A stretch of DNA of 64,000 nt from Escarpia spicata (GCA_963995525.1 OZ023214.1:42961998-43025997), one strand, 5' to 3'; shown: positions 24,601-39,600, counted from the stretch's first letter. Notes: generated from the sequence alone by a model not told the origin. Numbers and translations: made by a program.

Positions 24601-27600
24601 GTGGGGGTGCACATAGCTGATGTCACGTACTTTCTCTCCCCCGAGACGTGCCTTGATACAGTGGCGGGCTCCAGGGCCACCAGCGTCTACCTCGTACAGA
24701 AGGTAGGTGGTGCATTGTTTCAACACAACTAGATTCCTCTCCACAGCTACACACTCCGATGGCACAATGACTAGGAAGCCTTTGCCTGATCAAGAGACCA
24801 TCATTTTTGTATCTATGTGTAACATGTGCTCAGTCACAGGCCTGGCATTGGGTTGTAGAGTCCACATTTCTTTTATTTAAATATTACAGTGTGCCAAAAA
24901 GGCCTATACACTGGTTACCCATAATAAACAAACGTCATCCATTTGGCCTTTTTCATATCTATATTGTCTCCGTGTTGTTGCTTGCATAAATAATTGTGTG
25001 GTTTTACTAAGGTCAGTAAGTATAAAACACAAAAAGGTAACTGTTTGATTGTCTTTCTCTGTCCATACTTGTCTGGGTCTGTTATGTTTGTCCTGACCAG
25101 GTAGAAAAATGACCATTATATTTGTCATGGATAGGTAAGGACCTCTTCTGGCAGATAAACCAGCCTGGGACTCCTTTCTCCTCTCTCTTTGCCTGCTATT
25201 TGCCCAGATGAAATCTCTTCTCCACAACAAATAGAATGGTTATTCTCTAAAAAGAGGCCGAAGAACACATATAGAAAAACCCTTTGATATGTTGATACCA
25301 TGTTATCCTCAGTGGCCACACAAGAAATGCAAGTTCACACTTGAAAATATGTTTTCGTGCTTGGTTTCACTTCTATAAAAAAGGGGGTGCACGTCTATTA
25401 CGCAGTGCGCGTGTATAGAGAACAATACTGTGTTCATATATATATATATATATGATTCTATGAGTGTATGTATTCATTCACCTGTGTTGGTTGCTCTGAC
25501 CACCAGGTGGTGCCCATGTTGCCACGGTTACTGTGCGAGGAGTTGTGCAGTCTCAACCCAGACGTGGATCGACTGACATTCTCTGTCATCTGGAAGATGA
25601 CAGAGAAGGGGGAGGTGAGTGGGGAATGTCACCTCGTAGGAATGTTAGGCAGAACTCACAGGATGGGGAAAACCATGTTGGCGTATGCCCTTTTAAGTGG
25701 CCTCACTGGTTGATTCAATATTCTTCAGTATTTCCTGTATGCACAGAAGCAGGTTTGATTCAAGATGTTGGGCCAGTATGTCTTGGTGATCTCGTCTCCC
25801 TCCTTGTACCCACCTGGGGCCTGTTTCATTATTGGCTAAGCACGTGCATAATGCTAAAATGATTTTCTTAGTAAATAACTCTGTTTTTTTAAGTAAGCAA
25901 TCGTAGGAGTTTGCGCAAATGCATAACGCTAAGTAATTGCATAACTTTAAGTAGGCTTCTTGAAACTGCCCCAGGTTCATTCTTTCAGCAGGAAATCACA
26001 ATTATAGATGCGGACCACAAACAAGAAACAAGGTCGTGGCTGCAGCTCCAAATGTCAGGGATTACCTGTCAGAGTCACTGTGGAAACTGCCCACTGATAC
26101 TACATTTAATAGGGTGTTAAAACACTATATTTTAACTGCACAAACACTTTTAAACTTGGCAATGAGACTTTTAGTTCTGAATATTTATACAGTTATCATT
26201 CAAGACCATAATAATATCCTCTTTTTTTTGTAAATATGCAAAGGGACTGGAATGTTTTTTACTAAATTTAGCGCTATATACATATCAAGATATGTTAGTT
26301 ATCTTAGTAGTGGGGTGGTCACATGTTTCGGTGACCGGTGGCGTAATGGCCCCACGTATAGGTTTAGGCTAAATCTTGATATAGTGTAACTCTTCAGCAG
26401 GTAGTTGGGATTATAGTTAGTGTGAATGAATGGTGTGCTTGGTTAGTACGGTACAGTGCATAAGGTCTACTGTGATTACAGTAGTAATGCTGTTGTTTTA
26501 TATATCTATAACAATACTGCTAATGTTGTATGTGCCGAAATGTGGGCTCTGTCATCCAGAGGTACAGGAGACTAGTATGGGCTCAGTCACAGGCCTGGCC
26601 TTGGGATGTAGAGCCCACATTTCTCTCTCTTTAACTTAATCTCTTTAATAAATGTCATTCATTTGGCCTTATTTCATCACTATTCATGACTTGTGTTGGT
26701 GCTTGCATAAATGTTAGTTATCTTATGTGTAGTAATAACTAATTACAGTGGTTGCACATGTAATGTGTAGTAGCAATAACAATACTGTGAATACAAGTAC
26801 CACTATAAACAAATAAGCACTGAGGACTCTAGGATGAGCCCAAGGTAGTAAGGTGTAGACTGGCCTTGATGTGACTCACATGTTCTCTTTCACAGGTTCT
26901 GGATGAGTGGTTTGGTCGATCTGTCATCCGGTCTTGTGCCAAACTTAGCTACAACCATGCCCAAGTAAGTCGATTTACCAGTACCTCTGAAAACATAGAT
27001 TCATATAGTTTTGTATGCTGAATCATCTTATATCTAGGCTGTATATGAAGAATGCATTACCTTTAGACTAATGTATGCAAGCATAACAATTCACCATAGA
27101 TTTAACAAGATTTAACAAGATTGCCATCCAGAAAATTACTCTGGATGGCAGTTGGACAAGGAAGCCTTTTGGCTTATCGAGAGTCCAATACTTTTTATCT
27201 ACATGTATCCCGCCTTTTTAAGGTGTGTGTCGATTTTAATTTTAAACATTCACGCTACTAGCACCAACACAATCAGGAGATAATCTGTTCCATTCATTTA
27301 CAGTCCTTTGTGAGAATGAGAACTTTCTTATATCTAATCTACACTGCTCCTTTACTAATGTAGCTTCATGTCCTCTGGTCCTTCTATCTTTCTTAACTGA
27401 GAAAAAAATGTTTCTATCAATATTTTCATAACCATTCAATATTTTAAACACTTCTATGTGATCTCCTCTCAATCTCCTGGTCTCTAGTGTTGTTAAACCA
27501 CATTCTTTTAGGCGTATTTCGTAACTAAGATCCCTCAGATTTGGTATCATTTTAGTCGCTCTCCTCTGTACTCTTTCTAGCATATCTATGTCCTTCTTGC

Positions 27601-30600
27601 GATATGGCCTCCATGCTTGTATACAATATTCTAAATGAGGCCTCACTATTGTTTTGTACAGCGGTACTATTAATTCTTTTTTCTTATACGCTATATTTCA
27701 CCTAATTAATCCAAGGATTTGATTTCCCTTTGACGCTGCAATTCCGCACTGCTCTGAAACCTTCATATCAGCACTAATGGTTAACCCTAAGTCCTTTTCT
27801 TTTACAGTAGTACTTAGAACAGTACCCCCCATTTTATATTTTACCTCTTCATTCCCATGACCTGTGTGGAGGCATTTACATTTCCCAAAATTGAACAGCA
27901 TTTGCCACTTTTCAGACCATTTGATCAACCTATCAAGATCATCTTGTAAATGCTGTCTGTCTCCATCACTTTTAATCCTTCTAAACACTTTTGTATCATC
28001 CGCAAATTTTAACACCTTGCTTGTTATATCATCGTCCAAATCGTTGATATATATTAAGAATAATATAGGTCCTAGTACTGATCCCTGTGGTACCCCACTC
28101 AATACCGATTTCCAGTTTGAAGCCTCCCCATCAACTACTACACGTTGTCTTCTGTCATTCAGCCATTTTTCTATCCAGTTTATTATACCATTTCCTATGC
28201 CATGGGCCTTTAGCTTAAGGAGTAATCTTTGATGTGGTACTTTGTCGAAAGCTTTTTGAAAATCTAAATAGATGATATCTACTGGTGATCCCTCATCTAC
28301 CCACCTAGTGATGTCTTCCAAAAACATAACATATTTGTTAAGCATGACCTCGCTTTTAAAAACCCATGTTGAGATGGGTTTATCAAGTTATGTTTAACAA
28401 GAAAATCCACCATGTGATCTTTAATTAGTCTTTCTAATAATTTGCAAATCACTGATGTTAAACTCACTGGTCTATAGTTCTCTGACTTGTTTCTCGAACC
28501 TTTTTTAAATAACGGTATAATGTTTGCCTCTTTCCATTCTAAAGGAACCACTCCCTCTTCTAATGACAAATTGAAAACTGTTGCAAGCGGTGCGCTAATT
28601 TGTTCTACAATTTCCAATAGTAGTTTGGGCGGAATCCCGTCCACTCCAGGTGATTTATTATCCTTCATAGCCCTTATTTTCTTAGCTACCATTTCCGAGG
28701 TTACAACTAACTGTCCTAAATAGTCTGAATCTGCCCCCTTGAACTTAGTCTCTGGTACTGGCAGTGAACTAATATCTTCCCTGGTAAACACTGAACTAAA
28801 ATACTCATTCAGGTCTTCTGCCATTAAGAATCCCTCTGATATTGTATTTCCAGCACTATCTTCTAGAGGACCGACCTTATCCTGAACTTTCTGTTTGCTT
28901 CGAATATACGCATAAAAACTCTTACTGTCATGTTTTATATTACTAGCTAATTTTGTTTCATAGCTTCTCTTCGAATTTCTAATTTCAGCTGTAGCTTGAT
29001 TAAGTGCTTCTTTATAAATGTTGTAGTCTTCATCATTTCCAGTACATCTATATGACTTCCACATCATTTGTTTATACTTAATTTTTCTAATGGCTTCTTT
29101 CGATAAGTGTTTCTTTTTAGACCGTTTCCCTTGTTTTTTGAAAGGTACAAATTTATCGACTATGCACTTAATTTCACTATTTAAGATATTCCAGCATTCG
29201 GTTGCTGTCTTATTCTTCAGTGTGTTATTCCAGTCTATCTTTGCTAAATATTTCCTCATGTCCTTATACCTTCCTTTGTGGAAATTTCTCCTATACTGCT
29301 TTTTACTATTCCTTTCTGATTTTACTTTGATGGTAAAATGTATCTGGTTGTGATCACTACTCCCCAGTGGCTCACATATCTTGACATTGTCAACTAATTC
29401 TTTCTGTGAGGACAAAACTAAGTCTAACACATTCTCTCCCCTGGTTGGTTCTAGCACATGTTGAGAAAGGAAACTATCTTGTACTAAAACTAAAAACTTG
29501 TGGTCCTCACTCCCCATACTCTGTAGAGATTTCCATTGTATATGCCCATGGTTAAAGTCCCCCATAATAATACAGTTCCGTTTGCTTACTTCCCTTATAG
29601 CGTTTTGTATTTTTTCATTCTCTTCTATGCTTATGTTTGGACTTCGATAAACTAACCCAACTGTTAACGTTGAGTTTCCTGTAGAAGAGTCTTTGAAGAA
29701 GAAACATCACATTGTTATGATTGAAGACATGACTTAGGATGGTATCGTCCCTGCACACAACCCGGTTTTCCATTTAATAACCATTCCATTCAAGGTTTTC
29801 TTGTTTTAAGCACAATATGTATCACATCTAATCATCCAACCACAAGTTGGCAGTGCTGTTAGAGACAGGGTCTTATGTCAGTTCAGCACAAGAGCCACAT
29901 AACTGCACCTGTCCACCCTTGACACACACATTATGAACAAGACTGTGTACAGTTAATTCAGCAGTAGTTCTGACGCCGTGGAAGTGTCACACGTGAAGTG
30001 AGGGCGTTTTGATGTGTGCAGCAAATTTACCATGAATCAACAATGCAGCGTCAAATGACGTGGTTCATGCAGGAAATCTATAAGTGCACTTTGTGTTTTG
30101 AGGACATGTACAAATTGTCAAAAAGGCATCACTGATAAAAAAACACAATGTTTCTTCCATCGTTTCGCACACTTTGTGGAGCTGACATCCCCAAGTTCAT
30201 AGCTTGTGTTTTTGTGATTATATAAAGTAATTTGTGGCTGTACAGGTGGCGTGCAGCATGATTGCAATATAACGGTGTTCTCATGATGACAGGGCTTTAT
30301 AGATGAGCCAGCGAAAGAGTGGAGCACCAAGGAACTGCCTCCTATATCTGACCCGTTCACCTCCATTGACATCAGGGACAGAGTCCTTAACTTAAACAAG
30401 GTAATGCACCATCACGATCTTAATTAATGGTTGCAAGCCAGTCATCTTTTATTGAGATTGTTAGACTGTTTCTATCGTTGTGTACAATCGCATTTTGTGA
30501 CAGATATATCGACTGCCTGTGTGAAATAATGGGTTGTATTACATGATGGTATTTTATTTAGCTAAAAGTTACCTTTTCAAAATTTTAACTTGCCACAAAT

Positions 30601-33600
30601 GACCATGCTTATGAATTGTATTTGTTATGTGATGGTATTTTATTTAGCCAAAAGTTGCTTTTTTTAAATTAGAACTTGCCATAACATGTCATAGGTCATG
30701 CCCATGGATTATGTTATGTGATGGTATTTTATTTAGCTAAAAGTTGTTTTTTCAACATTAGAACTTACCACAAGTGTGTGTGTCATTGGCCCTGCCCATG
30801 GATTGTATCACGTGATAGTTTTTTAGCTAAAAACTTAAAAAAATTATTAACATACATGTGATAGACCCTGCCACGCGTAAATACTCCTGTGCTCTGGCAG
30901 ATTGCTGTGAACATCCGGAAGAGGCGGTTTGACACAGGAGCTCTGCGACTGGACCAGGTGAAGATCCAGTTCACGCTGGACGGAGAGACGGGACTCCCGT
31001 CTGGATACAGCGTCTATGAGCAGCGTGAAAGCAACATGTCAGTGCCATCTACTCAACACTGTTAGCTCAGTTCCGCATTACATTTTGCTTGGCGTTGTAC
31101 TTTCAGTCACATGCTGCATTGTGTATACAGCATGTTCAGTGAAACACTCATAAGAAAAGCATTGAATTATTTGGGTGGGTGGGTGTGTGGTGCTGTCACT
31201 GCTTTGTGGTGATGTGGTTTGGTGTGTGTGTGCACGCGTGCGTGTGCGCATGCGACTATGTGTGCATGTGACTTTCTGCATGTGTGTGCACACATGTAAC
31301 TGTATGTGTGTGGCAGTGTGCGCAAACGATGTGTGCGTGCGTGTGTATACAGTGGACTTTCACCATAACAAGATCGAGAAAGACTGCCATCCAGATAATT
31401 AACTGAGGCGACTAGTGCCAGATGACTAGTGGCCTTCAGCTTAACAAGTGTCCAACATGTTTTGTCTCTCTGTAATTCATCCTTATGAGATATTTGTCAG
31501 CTTTGTTTTTAAACACAACTGTGACACGTTGGGGACATGATCGGACTGTTCAATGTATTCAGTGTTCCTTATTTTCATGGGTACTTAACACAGAACTGGA
31601 TTTAAACTTGTTGCGGCGTGGCTGGATGCTTCCCAGAGAAGTCAAGATGGTGTTCGATTGAATGGGTCTGCCAGGGAGTAAAGTGTGTAAAGTGTAGAGC
31701 GTTTCCAGCTGTCCTCAGGACTGGAAAGCGTGGTATATATAATAACTACAGGGGCGCTGCTGACTATAACAGCATAAGTACCCCCGGCCTTATCAACCTG
31801 TCAAAATGTGGATCTATCGCTGGGTGTATTAACCAGTCATCTTGCGACAATTTAGAGTTGGGCGTTTTGAGACTAAGTTAGCTTTAATAACCTGTCATTG
31901 CCTCTCCTTTCTGGTTGCACTGGTAATGACTGACATTTCCTGTATACTGGTCCACTCGGTTTCTGCTGTATGCAATCATAATAATTATGCAGTGTAAAGC
32001 GCTTTGAACAGTCCTGAGGACTCGATACTGCGCTAAATAAGAACTTATCTTTACTTTATGGTCGGACATTTCCTCATATTCAATGTTCCTTAATTTCCTG
32101 GATGCACGACACAACGCCGGCCAGAACTGGGTTTTACAGTTGTGCCATCAGGAGTTGATATAGCAAAAGTCAGCTGTATCTGTAATGTAATGTTTTCTGT
32201 CCTCAGGCTGATAGAAGAGTTCATGCTGATGGCCAACATGGCGGTGGCGCATCGCATTCACAAGAACTTCCCCACCCTGGCAGTGCTGAGACGCCACCCT
32301 CCTCCCCAAGAGAAGCTCATAGATGGGCTGGTGAGTGACGTACACACGCACTATACGGCCATAGGGCACTGACAGTGACTTTCTCTTGGCAGTTATGCTA
32401 ATAGCCACAAAGAGTGCATTACTGACATTGATAGTATTTCTCCCTGTAATTATAACAATTAGTAGCTGGCTGAAGCTGGTGCAGGAGTTCATATTTGTCG
32501 AAGCATAATTATAATTATTATAATTGATTCTAATTTATTATAATATATTATATTATTATAATTATAGTAATCATCTCCACAATTCGTACAACAATATGTT
32601 ATTAATAAATGTTGTTTGCCTGTTGTATCCATAGATTAAGACTTGCAAAAGTCTGGGTATTCCCATCAAAGCCGACACTGCAGGAGAACTTCAGGTGGGT
32701 GTACAATAACTCCTGTTATGATCACCTTGGCTGTTCCTCATTTAATGACATAATGTATTTAACACTAGAATAAATGTATTGAAGTTATGCTGCCCGCCAA
32801 ATTGCCTTTAATAAGCCCAAAGCATTTTTTGCAGTTTGAATATTTCACCCATGAATCATTCATATTGATTTCAAAGCATAACTAGTAAAGACCAATGGAG
32901 GCAGGCAAGGCTAATGGCCTAACCACAAGTTCTGGAAATTGTTCTTTGATGTTGCATCATTTCCACAATCAAAACTGGTGAAGACAGCAAGTGGGATGAA
33001 GTACAGTTGTTTACACATTTCTGTTACATCACATCTGAGTATGAAATTGTAACTGCCCTTCGAGATGCACCATTGTGTACCAGGCATGTTAAAAAATGTT
33101 CCCAAGCTCTCAGTTCCTTTTGCGATATATTGAAACCAAAATACATCTGGTACAGAAAATAGCAGTCAGCCTTGTTCTGGATTCTTCTTCAGTACTGGGT
33201 AACTTGTTATGGTTACAGCATAACTTACACAATTATACACGGATGCACATACAGGACATAACTCTAGGGCCAGTGGTCACGTTGATAAGGAAGCTACAAA
33301 CGTGAGAACTTGAAACAGTAGGGAATTACATTTTTGTTTTACTCTATCTTCTCAATGGTACGGATAATTGAAATTGAAAGTTATGGTTTCCACCAACCCT
33401 TTCTAAAACAAATTCTCCGGGTTTTTTTCACAGAATAACTGCTCAAAGTCAGCAACACACACAAACAAATTTCATCAGCATAAGTTGTTTCAGTATTAGG
33501 TAAATGATGCTTAATTGTTACATTGGCTGTGTTGTTACATTGGCTGCGTTGTTACATTGGCTGCGTAGTTGCTCACTGCAGCACACATGAGGACATCTTC

Positions 33601-36600
33601 TGTTATAGCATTGTGTCCTGTTTGTTGCCAGCATTCGCTCGCGGCGTTTGGAAAGCATGGAAGCAAGAAGCAAGCCGCCAAGCTTCAGATCCTGACTGTG
33701 CTCTGCTCCAAGCCCATGCAGGTACAAACTGGCAGTCGTCCCACCTACACTATTCGCAATGCAAAGGTGGCGATGCGTGAAAGTCATTCTTGTGTTACCA
33801 GTGGTTTCTGTTTCATCGAACCATTGCAAGATACCAGAAACATTTACTAAAGCCATAATTTTTATTTTGTTGATATCTTGTCAGCGATATTAAATGTAGT
33901 TAATATGCATTTAATCATGGTCATCTAGAAATTATGTATGCTGTGAGGGGGGAGGAGACAGTGATTGCGTATGCTGTGTGCGTGGGAGGGGGTCTGTGTT
34001 GCTGTGTACTGTATGCTAGATAAGAATACTGTGCACAGGCAAAGGAGGGAGACCTGATGCATACAGTGTGCATACGGGTGGGGTTTATGTGTAAATAATT
34101 TGTATATGATGACACACCGCACTGTGGGTATTAATACGTACCGCAGCTTGACCACAGTGAAAAATCTTTCTCCCTCACAAAAAGACTACCTTAAGATTGA
34201 ATTGATTACTATAACTACAGGAGCAACAATCTTCTTACCATAGTAGAAGATATCAGATCTTTGGTTGCTCTTGTGACATTTCTGACAAGCGTAGTATCTA
34301 CTTTGACATTGTTCTGTTCTGTAGAAAATAACAGTCACTTGTGGGGTTAGTTCTTTCACCGACCATTCGCAGATGCTAACAGAAGTCTCCATGACTTGAG
34401 CACGGTTAATAATTAATAAGTGTGGTTGTGTTCACAGAATGCGCGTTATTTCTGTACTGGGTGTCTAACTGACGAAGAAGAGTACCGTCACTATGCGCTA
34501 AATGTTCCTCTGTACACCCACTTCACGTCACCCATCCGTCGCTATGCCGATGTAATGGTCCACAGACTCCTTGCTGCAGCCATAGGTGAGTAGGTTTGTG
34601 TTGTCATGGTCCACCGACTGCAGCTATGGGTGAATAGGTTTGTGTTGTCATGGTTCACCGACTGCAGCTATGAGTGAGTAGATTTGTGTTGTCATGGTCC
34701 AAAAACTGCAGCTATGTGTGAGTAGGTTTGTGTTATCATGGTTCACCGACTGCAGTTATGGGTGAGTAGGTTTGTGTTGTCATGATTCACCGACTGCAGT
34801 TATGGGTGAGTTGGTTTGTGTTGTCATTGTTCACCGACTGCAGCTATGGGTGAGTAGGTTTGTGTTGTCATGGTCCAACAACTGCAGCTATGGGTGAGTA
34901 GGTTTATGTTGTCATGATCCAGTGACTCCTTGCTGCAGCCATAGGTAAGCAGGTTTGTGTTGTCATGGTCCAGTGACTCCTTGCTGCAGCCGTAAGTGAG
35001 TATGTCTGTGTTGTCGTGGTCCAACAAATCCTTCCTGCAGCCATAGGTGAACAGGTTTGTGTTGTCATAGTCCATCGACTCTTTTCTGCAGTGATAGGTG
35101 AGTATGTTTGCGTTGTCATGGTCCATCGACTGCAATTATGGGTGAGTAAGTTTGTGTTGTCATGGTCCACCAACTCCTTGCTGCAGCCATAGGTGAGTAA
35201 GTTTGTGTTGTCAAGGTCCATTGACTCCTTGCTGCAGCCATAGGTGAGTATGTTTATGTTGTCATGGTCCAACGACTCCTTGCTGCAGTGATAGGTGAGT
35301 ATGTTTGTGTTGTCATGGTCTACCAACTCCTTGCTGCAGCCATAGGTAAGTAGGTTTGTGTTGTCATGGTCTACCAACTCCTTGCTGCAGTGATAGGTGA
35401 GTATGTTTGTGTTGTCATGGTCCACCAACTCCTTGCTGCCGCCATGGGTGAGTAGGTTTGTGTTGTCATGGTCTACCAACTCCTTGCTGCAGTGATAGGT
35501 GAGTATGTTTGTGTTGTCATGGTCTACCAACTCCTTGCTGCAGTGATAGGTGAGTATGTTTGTGTTGTCATGGTCTACCAACTCCTTGCTGCCACCATAG
35601 GTGAGTATGTTTGTGTTGTCATGGTCCATCAACTCCTTGCTGCCGCCATAGGTGAGTATGTTTGTGTTGTCATGGTCTACCAACTCCTTGCTGCCACCAT
35701 AGGTGAGTATGTTTGTGTTGTCATGGTCTACCAACTCCTTGCTGCCGCCATAGGTGAGTATGTTTGTGTTGTCATGGTCTACCAACTCCTTGCTGCCACC
35801 ATAGGTGAGTATGTTTGTTTTGTCATGGTCCATCAACTCCTTGCTGCCACCATAGGTGAGTATGTTTGTGTTGCCATGGTCCATCGACTCCTTGCTGCCG
35901 CCATAGGTGAGTATGTTTGTGTTGTCATGGTCTACCAACTCCTTGCTGCCACCATAGGTGAGTATGTTTGTGTTGCCATGGTCCATCGACTCCTTGCTGC
36001 CGCCATAGGTGAGTATGTTTGTGTTGCCATGGTCCATCGACTCCTTGCTGCCACCATAGGTGAGTATGTTTGTGTTGCCATGGTCCATCGACTCCTTGCT
36101 GCCGCCATAGGTGAGTATGTTTGTGTTGCCATGGTCCATCGACTCCTTGCTGCCGCCATAGGTGAGTATGTTTGTGTTGCCATGACTGCAGCGATTGTTG
36201 AGCAGGTTTATCTTTTCATATTTATGCAATAAACAATACAAATCCAATGTAGCAGAGAATCGAAATTGGCCAAATTAATGTTTATTTTCTATTTCACTCT
36301 AAACAACAGTTTTTGTACAAAAATTGAAACAATCGTTCACACAAAATTATGATTCAGTGGAAAGATACGTAAGTCAAATTCATTGATTAACCAGAACAAC
36401 ACTAGTAGTAGTAAACTGATTGCTGAACATTCTTCAGGATAGTTAATTTCTATGCAATTCAGTTCTTTTAAACATATCCAATATGTGATTTTTTTTAACA
36501 TGTATATTTGTTCTTTTGAACACATTATGTTTATATGTTTAAAAGAAGTAATTTGCAACACTAGTAGTAAGTATTCAGTATTGCGTGAGGACTTATGGAG

Positions 36601-39600
36601 GAGGGCATATGTTGCAGGATGTGGGGGCCCGCCAGGACTGACAATGGAGACGGCGAAAAAACGTTGTGTACAGTGCAACACGAAGAAGCAGACAGCCAAG
36701 AGAGTGCAGGACGTCAGTAATGACCTCTTCTTTGCCGTCTTTGTCAAGGTCAGTGAGTCATTGGATCTGCTAACAATTGTTGTTGTTCTCCTCGTCGTTC
36801 CCTGTCTTCAGGGGTGATGCTGGCTTGGATACATCAACATTTTCTTTTCTTTCTCTTCTTCCTCATTGCGTTTGCACTACTTTCTCTACCACCCTTCTCC
36901 ATTCTCTTTGGTCTTTTGCTCTTTTCCTCCATTCCCCTTTCCATCCCTCCAGGTCACTCTTCATGCAATCCTCTCATTGCAGTCTCGGTCGCCCTCGCCT
37001 TTTTTTTCCTCCACTCTCCGGGCATCTGCTTTCTATGCCATCCGTTCTTCTCCCATTTGCTCCACATGTCCTGCCCACTTCAACTGACTTTGCACTAATT
37101 TCTTCTTGGAACTAACAATTAAAGGAACTAAAAACAAGTAAATTCTATTTTCCATGTGTACACAAAGAATAACATTGTATGTAACATTTGGCAACATGAA
37201 AAAATACAGAAAAATGCTTGGATAGTTTAAAATAGATTTTAAGCCCATCTGTATCGCGATTCCCGCGGAAAATTGATAGTATTGATGGTATTGTCTTGTC
37301 AAAGGGGGGAATGTCACACAACATGCCAGCACTTTCAATACATTCACAGCATGTTTACAACGATAGATCTTGAGTCGAATCGAGTGTCAGAATGAATTAT
37401 GCGGTATTCCAATGTAATAGGACCTACAAACACTAGTTATAATAGAGGAACAATAATTTATTTTATGGTTCCACACAAATTCGTTGAAAAAATGAAGTGA
37501 GAGAACCTCCAGTCAACCTAACAACATCAACAAGACAAGCCGACCGAAGAAGAAAATTGGTTTCGGTTGCGACCCAGAGGAAAACGAATCTACATAAGTA
37601 AACATACACGCACACACACACATGCACACATGCACACACACACATGCACACACACACATGCACACACACACATGCACACAAATTCACACACGAGTGGTTA
37701 AGATGTTATTTTGTGGAGTGAGGTAGCACAGTGGTAAGAGCTTTGGACTCTCGACAGAGAGAACCCGGGTTCGAATCCTGTGCGGTGGTGTCGAACCTTG
37801 GGCAATGACGGGTCTGCCAGGGAGTAAAGTGTTGAGCGCTTTGAACAGTTCTGAGGACTGAATACCGTGCTATATAAGAACCCGTGTCGGTTGTAAAACC
37901 AGATGTGCGCTGAGCAAATGCACAGCCACAGGGACTGACGGAAAAAAGAACTAACTGGATTCATGGTTATACTAAATTGTACAGCTCTTCCTTCATGTAA
38001 TGTTATGATACCACACAATCGTTGTAAACATGCTGTGAATGTATTCAAAGTGCTGGCATCTTGTGCAACATTTGTGCCTCTGACGTCACACCTACGCATA
38101 CCGAAAAGCACTCCAAAAATATGATTATTCAAAGAAAACCAGTTACACAATGTAAATTATGAAATTATTAATATATTGAATTCTGGTACAATTTTTGTCT
38201 TGGTGGAAATAGAAATATACAGGAAGATGTAATATAATGTGAATTCAAGCAATAGGGGGTTTTTATTCTCTAACAATACAGTAGCATGTTGTTCTTGTAG
38301 GGAGCATTATTTGAGAGAGTTGATTAATAAAATATAAAAATTTCTCAGTTTGTGTCTTGAACAGTGTGATTTTCCATATACACCTTTGTCGTGATTCTTT
38401 GATTTTGTTGCATTGTGTGTTGTTTGATACCACAGCCTGTTAAGTTGTGTGTTTTAAAAGTTCTTTTCTAAGTGAGCACATCGATTATCATTATGACTAA
38501 GGAGTGATGTCATAAATTTGCAGGCCAAAAAATATACAATGTTTCCTAATGGTTCAAACTACCACTCAACCCACATCAATACATAGTGTTGAACTTAAGG
38601 TTTTGAACTGTCCAACTCTAAAATGGCTTTCAACTCACAACCAATATTCGCAGGATTCGCGGCTAGTGTAATGGTTAGCACATCCACCTGGCATGCCAGC
38701 GCTCTAATTTCGATTGACATGTGACTCGGAGATCACATGTCGGTCCCGTCTCAATTTGGGACGTAAAAGAACCACTGAGGATAAGAAGCACCCCGGTAGT
38801 GACCACCCTCAGTGCCAGCATAAAAAGCTTGGTTTGGTGATAATGTTCTGAAAAAGGCTGAGTAGTTCAATAATACAGACTACCCGGTAGTCAGTTAATA
38901 GAACGTTGCTGAGCACTGGAAACAACTAGAACTAGAACTCGGATTCAATTGACGCGACGTGCTTGCCAAGACATTACCCGTCACATTGCCCGGTTCTGTT
39001 GTTCGTCAATGTGCATTAATGCCTGTCCACTTGTCTGCAGGAGTGTGGACCACTCGAGGAGACCGGCATGGTGATGGAGGTGCTTGACCGGTCGTTTGAT
39101 GTCGTCGTCCTCCGCCTCGGAGTGGTCAAACGAGTCTACTGTGAGGTCAGTCTGGTCTCTCTGTCATCGACTGGTCAAGTAGGTGACAACAGTGACCAGG
39201 GTTGACGGTTTTGATGTTGTTCAACATCAGATCTGCACATTTTAACAGTTCTTCCTAAAGCTAAATTCCTTTTCATTCCCACTTCTGATTGGTGATGTGA
39301 GTCTTTGTTTTCGCCACTGTTATCTTCACCCAATTTGAGATGTCATTTTTTTTCCTAGAAAGTATTTAGTTTCAGGTATTTTCTTGGTACTTTTTGCTGT
39401 TATGAAGATGTTACCTGCAATTTCTTTCTACTAATGTGAGACCAACATAGTTCAAGTATTCTGAGACAGCTACAGATTTGGTCAGGTTGCAAATATTTCA
39501 GTTTTTCCTTGTGTTTGGATTTGTACAGGGTCACAAATTAATTACCAGTTTTCCTTGTCAGAATTTACTTAACAACATCCACCATTGGCTGCATTTAACA

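Noticed and set aside
25468..25862. Single-exon gene from the 25468-25862 ORFs
   Set aside because: The recognisable part is exactly DIS3L2 exon 14; flanking residues are intronic.
34904..36247. 447-residue minus-strand and 254-residue plus-strand ORFs
   Set aside because: Both come from the 51-bp minisatellite, whose length is divisible by three. The plus frame is a repetition of the DIS3L2 exon end, and the minus frame is its shadow.
36601..36817. Independent small gene at the 36452-36817 ORF
   Set aside because: Only 36618-36748 is coding; it is DIS3L2 exon 22, joined in phase to exon 21.
37716..37800. tRNA gene (clear A and B boxes)
   Set aside because: No cloverleaf acceptor stem can be closed, and the head is fused to a SINE body found elsewhere in the window.
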